NCBI GenBank assembly: GCA_964564105.1
Contig: CAZLZS010000005.1
Span: 1-47,022, forward strand
Source of the DNA: JACOZG01 sp964564105
GTDB lineage: Bacteria > Patescibacteriota > Minisyncoccia > Phycocordibacterales > JACOZG01
Length of the DNA: 47,022 nt
Direction of reading: 5' to 3'
Shown in pieces: positions 38,403 to 45,470 of the stretch. Below the pieces are notes generated by a model, which saw only the letters and a program-made list of their open reading frames with translations, had not been told where the DNA came from and ran no database searches. The translations under genes were made by a program, and so were the position numbers. Positions within the stretch are counted from its first letter, which is position 1. Each line of letters starts with the position of its first letter.

Positions 38403-39808
38403 TGTCTGTCTCAGACCAAACTTCGATTACATTTCACGGCGGGGCTGGGACGGTGACCGGCGCCAATTTTTTATTAGAAGTCAGCCCCTCAACTCCGCTT
38501 GGAACCAGCCGGAAATTTTTAATTGATTGCGGTTTATTTCAGGGCGGGAAAATCGTGGAGGATAAGAATCGCGAGCCGTTTCCTTATAATCCGGCAAGCA
38601 TTGACGCCTTGCTCGTCACTCACGCGCATCTTGATCATGTCGGCCGGATACCCAAATTGGTTCGCGAGGGCTTTCACGGCGTCATCTACTCAACGCCGCC
38701 AACCCGCGACATCGCCGAACTCATCTTGACCGACAGCTTGGGCGTGATGGAAAAAGAAGCGAAGGCCGGCAATAAACCTCTACTTTACCGCGAAGCTGAC
38801 GTCCGCGCGGCCATGAATCTGTGGCAGACGCGTGGTTATGAGGAAAAATTGGAACTCGGAGACGCAAACATTTGTTTCCGCGATGCTGGTCACATCCTCG
38901 GTTCGGCGATGATCGAAGTATTGACTGTCGGCCCCTCGAGCGGCGGGGCAAGCCGGAAAATCGTTTTCACCGGCGACCTCGGCAATTCGCCGTCGCCCTT
39001 GCTTGCCGATACCGCGTCGGTCAGTGACGCCGATTATCTGGTGATGGAAAGCGTTTACGGCGATCGCGCGCACGCCGGGATGAGCGAGCGACGTGATAAA
39101 TTGGAGGACGCGATTGAGAATACGATGCGGGCCGGCGGCACCCTGATGATCCCGGCCTTCTCGATTGAGCGCACCCAGGAATTGCTGTACGAGATCGAGC
39201 AGATGATGGCCGAGGGTCGGATTCCCGAGGTGCCGGTTTACCTTGATTCACCTTTGGCCATCCAGGTCACGGCGGTTTATAAAAAATACGAGTCTTATTT
39301 TAACGAACGGGTCAGTGATCCTGATTTCATCCGTGACGGGCTCTTTAATTTCCGCCATTTGAAGAAAACTTTAAGCACCGGAGAGTCCAAGGCCATCCCG
39401 CCAGCCGGCCGGAAAGTGATCATTGCCGGTTCGGGGATGTCGAACGGTGGCCGGATTATCCATCATGAAAAACATTACTTGGTGGATCCCAAGAATACTT
39501 TGTTGCTCGTCGGCTATCAGTCAGTCGGAAGTTTGGGCCGGCAATTGCAAGACGGCGTCAGGACCGTCACGATTTTGGGTGAGTCCGTGCCGGTACGGGC
39601 GAAGGTGCTTACCCTAAGCGGTTATTCGGCTCATCGCGACCGCGACGGGCTTCTGGCTTTCGTCGAGCTCGCTGCCGATTCCTTAAAAAAGGTTTTTGTC
39701 GCGATGGGCGAGCCGCAGGTCTCCTTTTTTCTCGCCCAACGGATCCGCGATTACTTGGGACTTCAAGCGGTCGTACCTCGCCCCGGGGAAAAATTAGTGT
39801 TAGACTAA
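38402..39808 (+). CDS. Beta-CASP metallo-beta-lactamase RNase (YSH1/CPSF73-like)
   Basis: 468 aa. Metallo-beta-lactamase core with THAHLDHVGRIPKL (about 74-87), GHILGSAMIEV and FTGDLGN; the beta-CASP domain has PAFSIERTQELLYEI and the C-terminal GSGMSNGGRIIHHEKHYL and SGYSAHRD. Predicted RNA endo/exonuclease for RNA turnover. It is the bacterial CPSF73-like type rather than RNase J (no C-terminal oligomerisation domain). Confidence 0.92.
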   Translation: MSVSDQTSITFHGGAGTVTGANFLLEVSPSTPLGTSRKFLIDCGLFQGGKIVEDKNREPFPYNPASIDALLVTHAHLDHVGRIPKLVREGFHGVIYSTPPTRDIAELILTDSLGVMEKEAKAGNKPLLYREADVRAAMNLWQTRGYEEKLELGDANICFRDAGHILGSAMIEVLTVGPSSGGASRKIVFTGDLGNSPSPLLADTASVSDADYLVMESVYGDRAHAGMSERRDKLEDAIENTMRAGGTLMIPAFSIERTQELLYEIEQMMAEGRIPEVPVYLDSPLAIQVTAVYKKYESYFNERVSDPDFIRDGLFNFRHLKKTLSTGESKAIPPAGRKVIIAGSGMSNGGRIIHHEKHYLVDPKNTLLLVGYQSVGSLGRQLQDGVRTVTILGESVPVRAKVLTLSGYSAHRDRDGLLAFVELAADSLKKVFVAMGEPQVSFFLAQRIRDYLGLQAVVPRPGEKLVLD

Positions 39809-39814
39809 TGTTTG

Positions 39815-40381
39815 ATGACCAAACACGGACATTCTAAATTAAAACTTTGTGTTTCGGGCGCGGCCGAGACCGGCCACTGCGGCGGCCGCGCGATGACATT
39901 GGCCAAGGCCTTGGGCCGCGAAATTGTGGCTCAGGGAGGGGTGCTCGTTACCGGCGCCACGACCGGTTTCCCGCTTTGGGCAGCGATGGGCGCGAAGGAA
40001 GCCGGCGGCATCTCGCTTGGCCTGTCGCCCGCCGCGAGCGAAAAAGAACACCTCGAGCAGTATGGTTTGCCGGTGGATTATCTGGATTTGATTATTTACA
40101 CTGGTTTCGGTTATTCCGGCCGCAATCTCTTGCTGACCCGCGCTTCTGACGGCGTCTTCATCGGTTGCGGTCGAGTGGGCACGATTAACGAGTTCACGAT
40201 CGCTTTTGAAGACGCTAAGCCAGTCGGCGTGCTCGAAGGCGATTGGCCGACCGCTGAACTGATCCGTGAGATTATGGCGAAAGGCCTACGGCCGAACCCA
40301 AAAGTGATTTTTGATTCAGATCCCCAGAAACTCGTTTCCCGTCTAATAACGATGATTGAAACTGATAAGGCCAGCCATTAA
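39815..40381 (+). CDS. LOG/SLOG-family nucleotide-binding protein
   Basis: 188 aa from ATG 39815. Rossmann-like fold: KLKLCVSGAAETGHCGG near the start, GGVLVTGATTGFPLWAAMGA (about 41-60) and the GCGRVGTINEFTIAFED motif, equivalent to the PGGxGTxxE motif of lysine-decarboxylase-like (LOG) proteins but with GCGRVGT. May bind a nucleotide or hydrolyse a nucleotide 5'-monophosphate; no specific role deduced. Convergent with rplT, 1 bp away. Confidence 0.75.
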   Translation: MTKHGHSKLKLCVSGAAETGHCGGRAMTLAKALGREIVAQGGVLVTGATTGFPLWAAMGAKEAGGISLGLSPAASEKEHLEQYGLPVDYLDLIIYTGFGYSGRNLLLTRASDGVFIGCGRVGTINEFTIAFEDAKPVGVLEGDWPTAELIREIMAKGLRPNPKVIFDSDPQKLVSRLITMIETDKASH

Positions 40382-40382
40382 G

Positions 40383-40730
40383 TTAAGTTTGGATCGTCTT
40401 AACGATTTTAGAAAAAATCGCCGGTTCGTGTTCAGCCAGTTGGGCCATGATTTTACGATCGAGCTCGATTTTATTTTGCTTTAGCAGATTAATGAAGCGG
40501 CTGTAAGAGAGCCCGAGCGGTCGGACGGCGGCATTGATTTTAATTTGCCAGAGCCGCCGGAAATCGCCTTTCTTGTCGCGCCGGTGGGCCAGGGCGTAGG
40601 CGCCGGCGTGGAGCAGGGCCTCGCGCGCGGCGCGCTCTTTCTTGCTTCGGCCGAAGCGGAAACCCTTAGCCGCGCGCAAAATTTTTCGGCGGCGTTTCAA
40701 ACTAGTTGTTCCTCGTTTGACTCTAGGCAT
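40383..40730 (-). CDS. rplT: 50S ribosomal protein L20
   Basis: 115 aa. PRVKRGTTSLKRRRKILRAA, AYALAHRRDKKGDFRRLWQI and SRFINLLKQNKIELDRK. In other bacteria L20 represses its own operon; a leader target is not visible. Third gene of the infC operon. Confidence 0.97.
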   Translation of the reverse strand: MPRVKRGTTSLKRRRKILRAAKGFRFGRSKKERAAREALLHAGAYALAHRRDKKGDFRRLWQIKINAAVRPLGLSYSRFINLLKQNKIELDRKIMAQLAEHEPAIFSKIVKTIQT

Positions 40731-40741
40731 GTTTGGAGAGA

Positions 40742-40927
40742 TTAACCGCTAGACAAATAACGGCGCAGGGTTTTGTTTTTTAAGGCAAAAACCACCAGCT
40801 TTTTCTGGTTTAGCTGTTTGGCGCGTCGCGCTTTGGCCCGGAAATGATTTTGCCCGCTTTGGCGGGCCAGCGCCTTGCCGCGTCGCGTAATCTTAACTCG
40901 CTTCAGAAGCGTTTTGCTCGTTTTCAT
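40742..40927 (-). CDS. rpmI: 50S ribosomal protein L35
   Basis: 61 aa from ATG 40927. MKTSKTLLKRVKITRRGKAL and the basic KARRAKQLNQKKLVVF. An upstream frame of eight residues overlaps infC and is not needed. 11 bp before rplT. Confidence 0.93.
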   Translation of the reverse strand: MKTSKTLLKRVKITRRGKALARQSGQNHFRAKARRAKQLNQKKLVVFALKNKTLRRYLSSG

Positions 40928-40947
40928 TAAATTTCTCGATTGATTAG

Positions 40948-41460
40948 TCACCTAGCTCGCTCGATAATCACGGAGATCCCCTTAGCGCTTTTCTCCGGTT
41001 CGCCGGCCGTTCGGAAGTTCACGCTGACGAATTTGAGCAAGCGCTCGAGCCGCGTTCGGAGAAACTGCTGATCAAAATATTTGGCTCGGCCGCGGAGGTA
41101 AAGCTCAATTCTGACGCGGTGGCCGGCCGCCAGGAATTCCGAAACCTTGGCGGCTTTGATTTCCAGATCATGGTCGCCAGTGCCGATTTTTAGTTGGATT
41201 GATTTAGTCTCGGTCGGGTGGGATTTGGCCCGTTGCTGGCGCAATTTCTTGTTTTCCAGATACTGGAATTTGCCGAAATCCATCAGTTTTGCCACTGGCG
41301 GGTTAGTGGCGGGGGAAACCTCGATCAGATCCACCCCGGCGTTCTCGGCTTTGGCCAACGCTTCGGCTAATGGGAAAACGCCCAAATTGTTGCCGGTCTC
41401 ATCGATCAGACGCAACTCTGGCGCCTTGATCCAATGATTGATTCTAATTCTCGCTTTCAA
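40948..41460 (-). CDS. infC: Translation initiation factor IF-3
   Basis: 170 aa. RINHWIKAPELRLIDETGNN (residues 6-25), the linker KSHPTETKSIQLKIGTGDHD, and the C-domain RVRIELYLRGRA. No ATG is available before the conserved start; the frame opens with TTG at 41460. Non-canonical infC starts are a known IF-3 autoregulation device. A promoter at 41473-41501 would place the transcript start about 5-7 nt upstream of this TTG, implying a nearly leaderless message. Confidence 0.93.
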   Translation of the reverse strand: MKARIRINHWIKAPELRLIDETGNNLGVFPLAEALAKAENAGVDLIEVSPATNPPVAKLMDFGKFQYLENKKLRQQRAKSHPTETKSIQLKIGTGDHDLEIKAAKVSEFLAAGHRVRIELYLRGRAKYFDQQFLRTRLERLLKFVSVNFRTAGEPEKSAKGISVIIERAR

Positions 41461-41472
41461 CTGGGTAATCTG

Positions 41473-41501
41473 ATGATAGATGATTGCCGGATAAAAGTCA
41501 A
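41473..41501 (-). promoter_or_regulatory. Predicted sigma-70 promoter of infC-rpmI-rplT
   Basis: On the minus strand TTGACT (41501-41496), 17 bp, TATCAT (41478-41473), 12 bp before the TTG start codon. Confidence 0.6.
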
Positions 41502-41535
41502 ACGTATTTGGTGTGAGGTGTAGCCAAGTTTATGT

Positions 41536-41550
41536 CAAGGTTTAACCTTG
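41536..41550. repeat. CAAGGTT-T-AACCTTG hairpin after the pilin
   Basis: 7-bp stem preceded by TATGT; outer arms GTAGCC (41519-41525) and GGCTAC (41556-41561) extend it into a larger foldback. Matches half of the fusA hairpin. Confidence 0.65.
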
Positions 41551-41565
41551 CCGGAGGCTACATTA

Positions 41566-42054
41566 TTAATCGCCGCTACATTTAGTGTCTAAACTTGAAG
41601 GTCCAGATTGAATTTCTATTCCGGCGCTTGACGCTCCAGTGACGCCGGCAAAACCAGTACTATCTACACAGTGGATCTCGCCGCTAAGAAGTTCAACGGC
41701 GGCACCCCATTCGTTCGGTCGGAGGTCAACGGCGGCATTCTGCCCACAGCGAATAAAATTAGGAGCCACCTGGCTGTCAACAGCTTTAATCAAAAAATCT
41801 AAACAGCCAGGACCAGTGATATTATTGCATCTGCCGGTGGTGACACCCAAGGGGCCGCACAAATTGGCCTTGTAACTGCCGCTGTCATTAATTCCCAATT
41901 CAGCTTCAGCCCGCATGGATACCATGGATTCTTTTGCCGACGCGTCTTTGGCCTTGGATCGAGCGGTGCCGAGCGAGGCCAGGACAATGCTGGACAAAAG
42001 CGAGATGATGGCGATGACGACCAATAGTTCAATCAGGGTAAAGCCGCGTTTCAT
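41566..42054 (-). CDS. pilA: Type IV major-pilin-like protein
   Basis: 162 aa. MKRGFTLIELLVVIAIISLL is a perfect class III leader, cut after Gly4. The helix continues to about residue 45 (ARSKAKDASAKESMVSMRAE), followed by a Gly/Ser-rich globular domain with six cysteines, probably two or three disulfides. It lies away from the assembly cluster, coupled (ATGA) behind a glycosyltransferase, suggesting pilin glycosylation; this is inferred. No palindromic element in its leader. The symbol follows family resemblance. Confidence 0.85.
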   Translation of the reverse strand: MKRGFTLIELLVVIAIISLLSSIVLASLGTARSKAKDASAKESMVSMRAEAELGINDSGSYKANLCGPLGVTTGRCNNITGPGCLDFLIKAVDSQVAPNFIRCGQNAAVDLRPNEWGAAVELLSGEIHCVDSTGFAGVTGASSAGIEIQSGPSSLDTKCSGD

Positions 42055-43181
42055 TGAGTTCCAGTATACACCGCCAGCGTTTGCTTAATCATGCGGCCTG
42101 TGGAAAAGTCGTGGCGGATTTTCTGGCGCAATCTGGAGCCGAATTTCCTCCGTTGAGCCGGACGGGCGATTAGAAATTCGAGGGCCTTGGCAATCTCGGC
42201 CGGTCGTCGCGGTTTGATCAAGATGCCAGATTCCATACTCGTCACGATTTCCGGGATGCCGCCGACGGCGCTGGCGACGACGGGCAAGCCGGCGAGGCCG
42301 GCTTCCAAAAGGACATAGGGCAGGCCCTCTTTAATGGAAGGCAGAACGAAAATGTCAAAAGCCGAAAGCAGATTTGCGGCCTCGGCCAGGTGGCCGACCA
42401 GCCGCACCCTCCCGGTTAACTGAAGCCGATTGATCAGCTTGTTTAAATCCGACCGGTCTTCGCCCTCGCCAATGACGACGAGCCAGACATTCGGCAGTTT
42501 GGCCAGAGCCAGAATCAGATACGCCAGCCCTTTATTTTTTGTCAGTTCGGCGATCGTGCCGATGACAAATTGATCTTCGGCCAGTTTTAATTGTGTCCGG
42601 GCGCTCGGCCGGTCAAGCCGCGGCGATTCCCTGACGCCATTGTGGATGGTGATGATTTTATTTTTTGTGCCGAGCCAGTGCCGGATTATTTTTTTTTCTG
42701 AGGCCGCAACAGTGATCGTCTGGTCGGCCAGTAAAACGGTCAGCCAAGATAAAAATTTGATCACTAACCGCTTTCCGGCCGAGCGCTCTTCTTGGAAAGC
42801 CCAACCATGGGCGGTAAAAATTATTTTAGCTTTTAGTTTGTAGCTTTTAGCTTGTAGATTATAAAGACGTCCGGCTAAAGCGCCCAGACCGCCGACTTTA
42901 GAACTGTTGAGATGGATGATGTTCGGTTTGGTGCCCCGAAATAATCGGTACAGTTGCCAGACCGCGAAGACATCATCAATTAGTCGCGGTTCTCGTTTTA
43001 AACCTTTTAATTCGCGGCAGGCGATGCCGGCGGCGGTTAACTTTTCTTTCAACTCGTGGCCCTGGCCCATCACCACCAAGACTTGGTAATGATGTTTGGC
43101 CGCGGCCGTGGCCAGATCATAGACGTATTTCTGGGCGCCGCCCCAGCGACCCTTGGTCACGACATAGATTATCCCGATCAT
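42051..43181 (-). CDS. Glycosyltransferase family 4
   Basis: 376 aa from ATG 43181 (MIGIIYVVTKGRWGGAQKYV). GT-B fold: N-terminal acceptor domain with GGAQ loop; C-terminal donor domain with GTIAELTKNKGL, VVIGEGEDR and EGLPYVLLEAGLAGLPVV (the E-x7-E motif). Around residue 115 (YNLQAKSYKLKAK) an AGCTTTTAG-type repeat is inserted in frame between GRL and IIFTAHG, replacing a normally short linker. Transfers a sugar from a nucleotide sugar; acceptor unknown. Confidence 0.9.
   Translation of the reverse strand: MIGIIYVVTKGRWGGAQKYVYDLATAAAKHHYQVLVVMGQGHELKEKLTAAGIACRELKGLKREPRLIDDVFAVWQLYRLFRGTKPNIIHLNSSKVGGLGALAGRLYNLQAKSYKLKAKIIFTAHGWAFQEERSAGKRLVIKFLSWLTVLLADQTITVAASEKKIIRHWLGTKNKIITIHNGVRESPRLDRPSARTQLKLAEDQFVIGTIAELTKNKGLAYLILALAKLPNVWLVVIGEGEDRSDLNKLINRLQLTGRVRLVGHLAEAANLLSAFDIFVLPSIKEGLPYVLLEAGLAGLPVVASAVGGIPEIVTSMESGILIKPRRPAEIAKALEFLIARPAQRRKFGSRLRQKIRHDFSTGRMIKQTLAVYTGTQ
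42824..42864. repeat. AGCTTTTAG/AGCTTGTAG repeat inside the glycosyltransferase
   Basis: TTTTAGCTTTTAGTTTGTAG followed by CTTTTAGCTTGTAGATTATA. Encodes YNLQAKSYKLKAK on the minus strand; same type as 11408, 12554, 17122 and 20662. Confidence 0.75.
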
Positions 43182-43231
43182 TTTTAGAAGACTATAGCAC
43201 ACAGCCTTTTTTTATTGTATGATCCCTTAAT

Positions 43232-44533
43232 ATGATCGTTCGGCGAGTCAGACGGGAAGCCCTGATTCTTTTCTTTGGCGACCTGATTTTTTTTGCTTTG
43301 GCTCTTTGGTTGACCCTGACCGTGCGTTTTTTAGCTTGGCCCTCAAAAGCGCTCTTCCTAGCTCATTTTGAGCCCTTCGGCATTATTTTTCTGGTCTGGA
43401 CCCTAGTTTTTTTCATCGCTGATCTCTACAACCGCCGACCCTCGCTCCAGCGCGAACGTCTGGCCAATACGGTCATCAATACTCAGCTCGTTAATAGTTT
43501 TTTGGCGATCTTTTTTTTCTACTTCATTCCCTATTTTGTCATCACGCCCAAGATCACGCTGTTTGCTGATCTCGTTTTCAGTTTGATTTTGATTGTCTGG
43601 TGGCGAGTGATGTTAAGTGTCTTTCTCTACCGCGGCCGGTCTGAAAAATATCTTTTTCTTTGCGCTGGCGCGGAAGTCGATGAACTTAAACAGACACTCG
43701 CCCAAAATGATCGCTATCATATCGCCGTCGTGGATAAATTTTTACCGCCGGCGGAGTGGCGCCGGCAGAAAATTGCGGTCGCGGTGATTGATCTTTACGA
43801 TTTCCATCGGACCATCCTCGCCGTCGATTTCTACCAATTGCTGTTTGCCGGCATCCGCTTTGTGAACATTCACGAGCTTTACGAAGACATTTTCGGCCGC
43901 ATCCCGGTTTCTGTGATTGACGAACGTTGGCTGATGGCCCATGCCGAATTGGAACAGTGGTCGGTTTACCGTTTGGCGAAGCGTTGGCTGGATATGATGC
44001 TGGCTGCGGCGTTTTTTATTCTGTCGCTGCCTCTCTATCCTTTGATTGCTTTGGCGATCAAGCTTGAAGACGGCGGTCCGATTTTCTATATTGAAGATCG
44101 AATTGGACAATTTGGCCGAATCTTTAAGATCACTAAATTTCGCAGTATGACGACTGAAACGCGGCTGGCGGCGCGCCGCGTAACGCGCGTTGGACGTTTT
44201 CTCCGCCGGACCCGTCTGGATGAATTGCCGCAGCTTCTTTCGGTAATGACTGGGGTTCAATCCTTGATCGGGCCGCGGCCGGAGCGGCCGGAGTATGTAA
44301 AGATGTATGAACGCGAGATTCCTTATTATCATGCCCGGCATCTGATCCCGCCCGGGCTTTCTGGTTGGGCGCAGATCTATCAGGAGCGCCATCCGCATTT
44401 CGCGCCGCAGGCCGGGGCCACGCGCGAGAAACTCTCTTACGACCTCTACTATGTCAAGAACCGCAGTTTCTGGCTCGATCTGAAAATCGTTCTGAAGACG
44501 ATCCGAACGCTTCTCTCGCGGAGCGGGTTGTAA
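43232..44533 (+). CDS. Polyprenyl-phosphate sugar-1-phosphate transferase
   Basis: 433 aa. Four to five N-terminal membrane helices (1-130), a Rossmann-like middle, a further helix (about 250-275), then the catalytic domain: DGGPIFYIEDRIGQ, KFRSMTTET, RRTRLDELPQLLSV, GPRPERPEYV and LSYDLYYVKNRSFWLDLKI. WcaJ/PglC-type initiator of surface-glycan synthesis on an undecaprenyl carrier. Followed after 4 bp by a PAP2 phosphatase that could recycle that carrier. Confidence 0.93.
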   Translation: MIVRRVRREALILFFGDLIFFALALWLTLTVRFLAWPSKALFLAHFEPFGIIFLVWTLVFFIADLYNRRPSLQRERLANTVINTQLVNSFLAIFFFYFIPYFVITPKITLFADLVFSLILIVWWRVMLSVFLYRGRSEKYLFLCAGAEVDELKQTLAQNDRYHIAVVDKFLPPAEWRRQKIAVAVIDLYDFHRTILAVDFYQLLFAGIRFVNIHELYEDIFGRIPVSVIDERWLMAHAELEQWSVYRLAKRWLDMMLAAAFFILSLPLYPLIALAIKLEDGGPIFYIEDRIGQFGRIFKITKFRSMTTETRLAARRVTRVGRFLRRTRLDELPQLLSVMTGVQSLIGPRPERPEYVKMYEREIPYYHARHLIPPGLSGWAQIYQERHPHFAPQAGATREKLSYDLYYVKNRSFWLDLKIVLKTIRTLLSRSGL

Positions 44534-44537
44534 AATT

Positions 44538-45074
44538 ATGAATGAATTAATTTTTCGTTACCTCTATACTTTGGCGACCGAGAGCGTCTGGCTGAAACCA
44601 GTGGTAATTTTTGTTGGCGTTTATCTCGGCTGGTTAATACTGGGTTGGCTTTCGGTTATTTTCATTAGACGTTTTAGGGAAAAGCCAGAAGCCTTGAGCC
44701 AACTTTTTTTCGCCGGCGGCACCGCCGCCGGCGCGTGGCTAGCCGCTCAAGTTATCAAGTTGATCTGGCCCATAGCCCGACCGTTCGTCAAGCTAGCCGA
44801 TATTACACCGCTTATCACTGTCGGCGACCAAGGCTCGTTTCCCTCCGGGCACGCGACTTTCTTTTTTGCTTTGGCTCTGGCGGTTTACGCGGTTGATCAA
44901 AGATTAGGCAAATGGCTGATGGCCGGTGCCGCCGCGATCAGTCTAGCCCGAGTCATAGCCGGAGTCCATTGGCCGGCAGACATTCTTGGCGGTTTGGTTC
45001 TGGCTGTTTTTGTTGTGCCACTGGCGCTTTTTTTCACTCGTTTATTCCAACCAGATTTCGGCCGCGGCTCTTGA
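44538..45074 (+). CDS. PAP2-family membrane phosphatase
   Basis: 178 aa, about five membrane helices. The three phosphatase signatures are KLIWPIARP, FPSGHATFFF and ARVIAGVHWPADILGG. Probably an undecaprenyl-pyrophosphate or related lipid phosphatase, from its neighbour. Its stop codon lies inside the -35 box of groES. Confidence 0.9.
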   Translation: MNELIFRYLYTLATESVWLKPVVIFVGVYLGWLILGWLSVIFIRRFREKPEALSQLFFAGGTAAGAWLAAQVIKLIWPIARPFVKLADITPLITVGDQGSFPSGHATFFFALALAVYAVDQRLGKWLMAGAAAISLARVIAGVHWPADILGGLVLAVFVVPLALFFTRLFQPDFGRGS

Positions 45075-45098
45075 CTAGTGCGACGAGATCACTATAAT
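45071..45098 (+). promoter_or_regulatory. Predicted sigma-70 promoter of groESL
   Basis: TTGACT (45071-45076), a 16-bp spacer, TATAAT (45093-45098). No CIRCE inverted repeat (TTAGCACTC type) is seen in the 50-bp leader. Confidence 0.75.
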
Positions 45099-45149
45099 AG
45101 CCCTTGTTAAATGTTAAAAAAGGTCGTTTCTAGTTAAAATCTATGCACT

Positions 45150-45458
45150 ATGAGCAGAAAAATAAATATCAAGCCGCTCGGTGACCGAGTGCTGGTTGAG
45201 CCAATTTTGGAAGACAGCAGTGGCAAATCCAAGCACGGTATCATTATCCCCGAGACGGTCAGCAAGGAAAAGGCCGAACAAGGTCTGATCCTGGCGGTGG
45301 GCGATGGCCGTCTGACCGATACGGGCAAGATCTTGCCGCTTCGGGTGAAAAAAGGGCAGAAAGTCATCTTCGCCAAATACGGTCCGGACGAAATCAAAGT
45401 TGACGACAAAGAATATTATATTATCAGCGAGTCGAGCATTCTGGCTATCATTGAATAA
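45150..45458 (+). CDS. groES: Co-chaperonin GroES
   Basis: 102 aa. IKPLGDRVLVEPI at the start, a mobile loop KSKHGIIIPETVSKEKAEQG, and VIFAKYGPDEIKVDDKEYYI at the end. Caps GroEL. 12 bp before groEL. Confidence 0.97.
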   Translation: MSRKINIKPLGDRVLVEPILEDSSGKSKHGIIIPETVSKEKAEQGLILAVGDGRLTDTGKILPLRVKKGQKVIFAKYGPDEIKVDDKEYYIISESSILAIIE

Positions 45459-45470
45459 ATAATAAATAAT

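Noticed and set aside
45099..45149. CIRCE operator for HrcA upstream of groES
   Set aside because: No TTAGCACTC/GAGTGCTAA arms in the leader.
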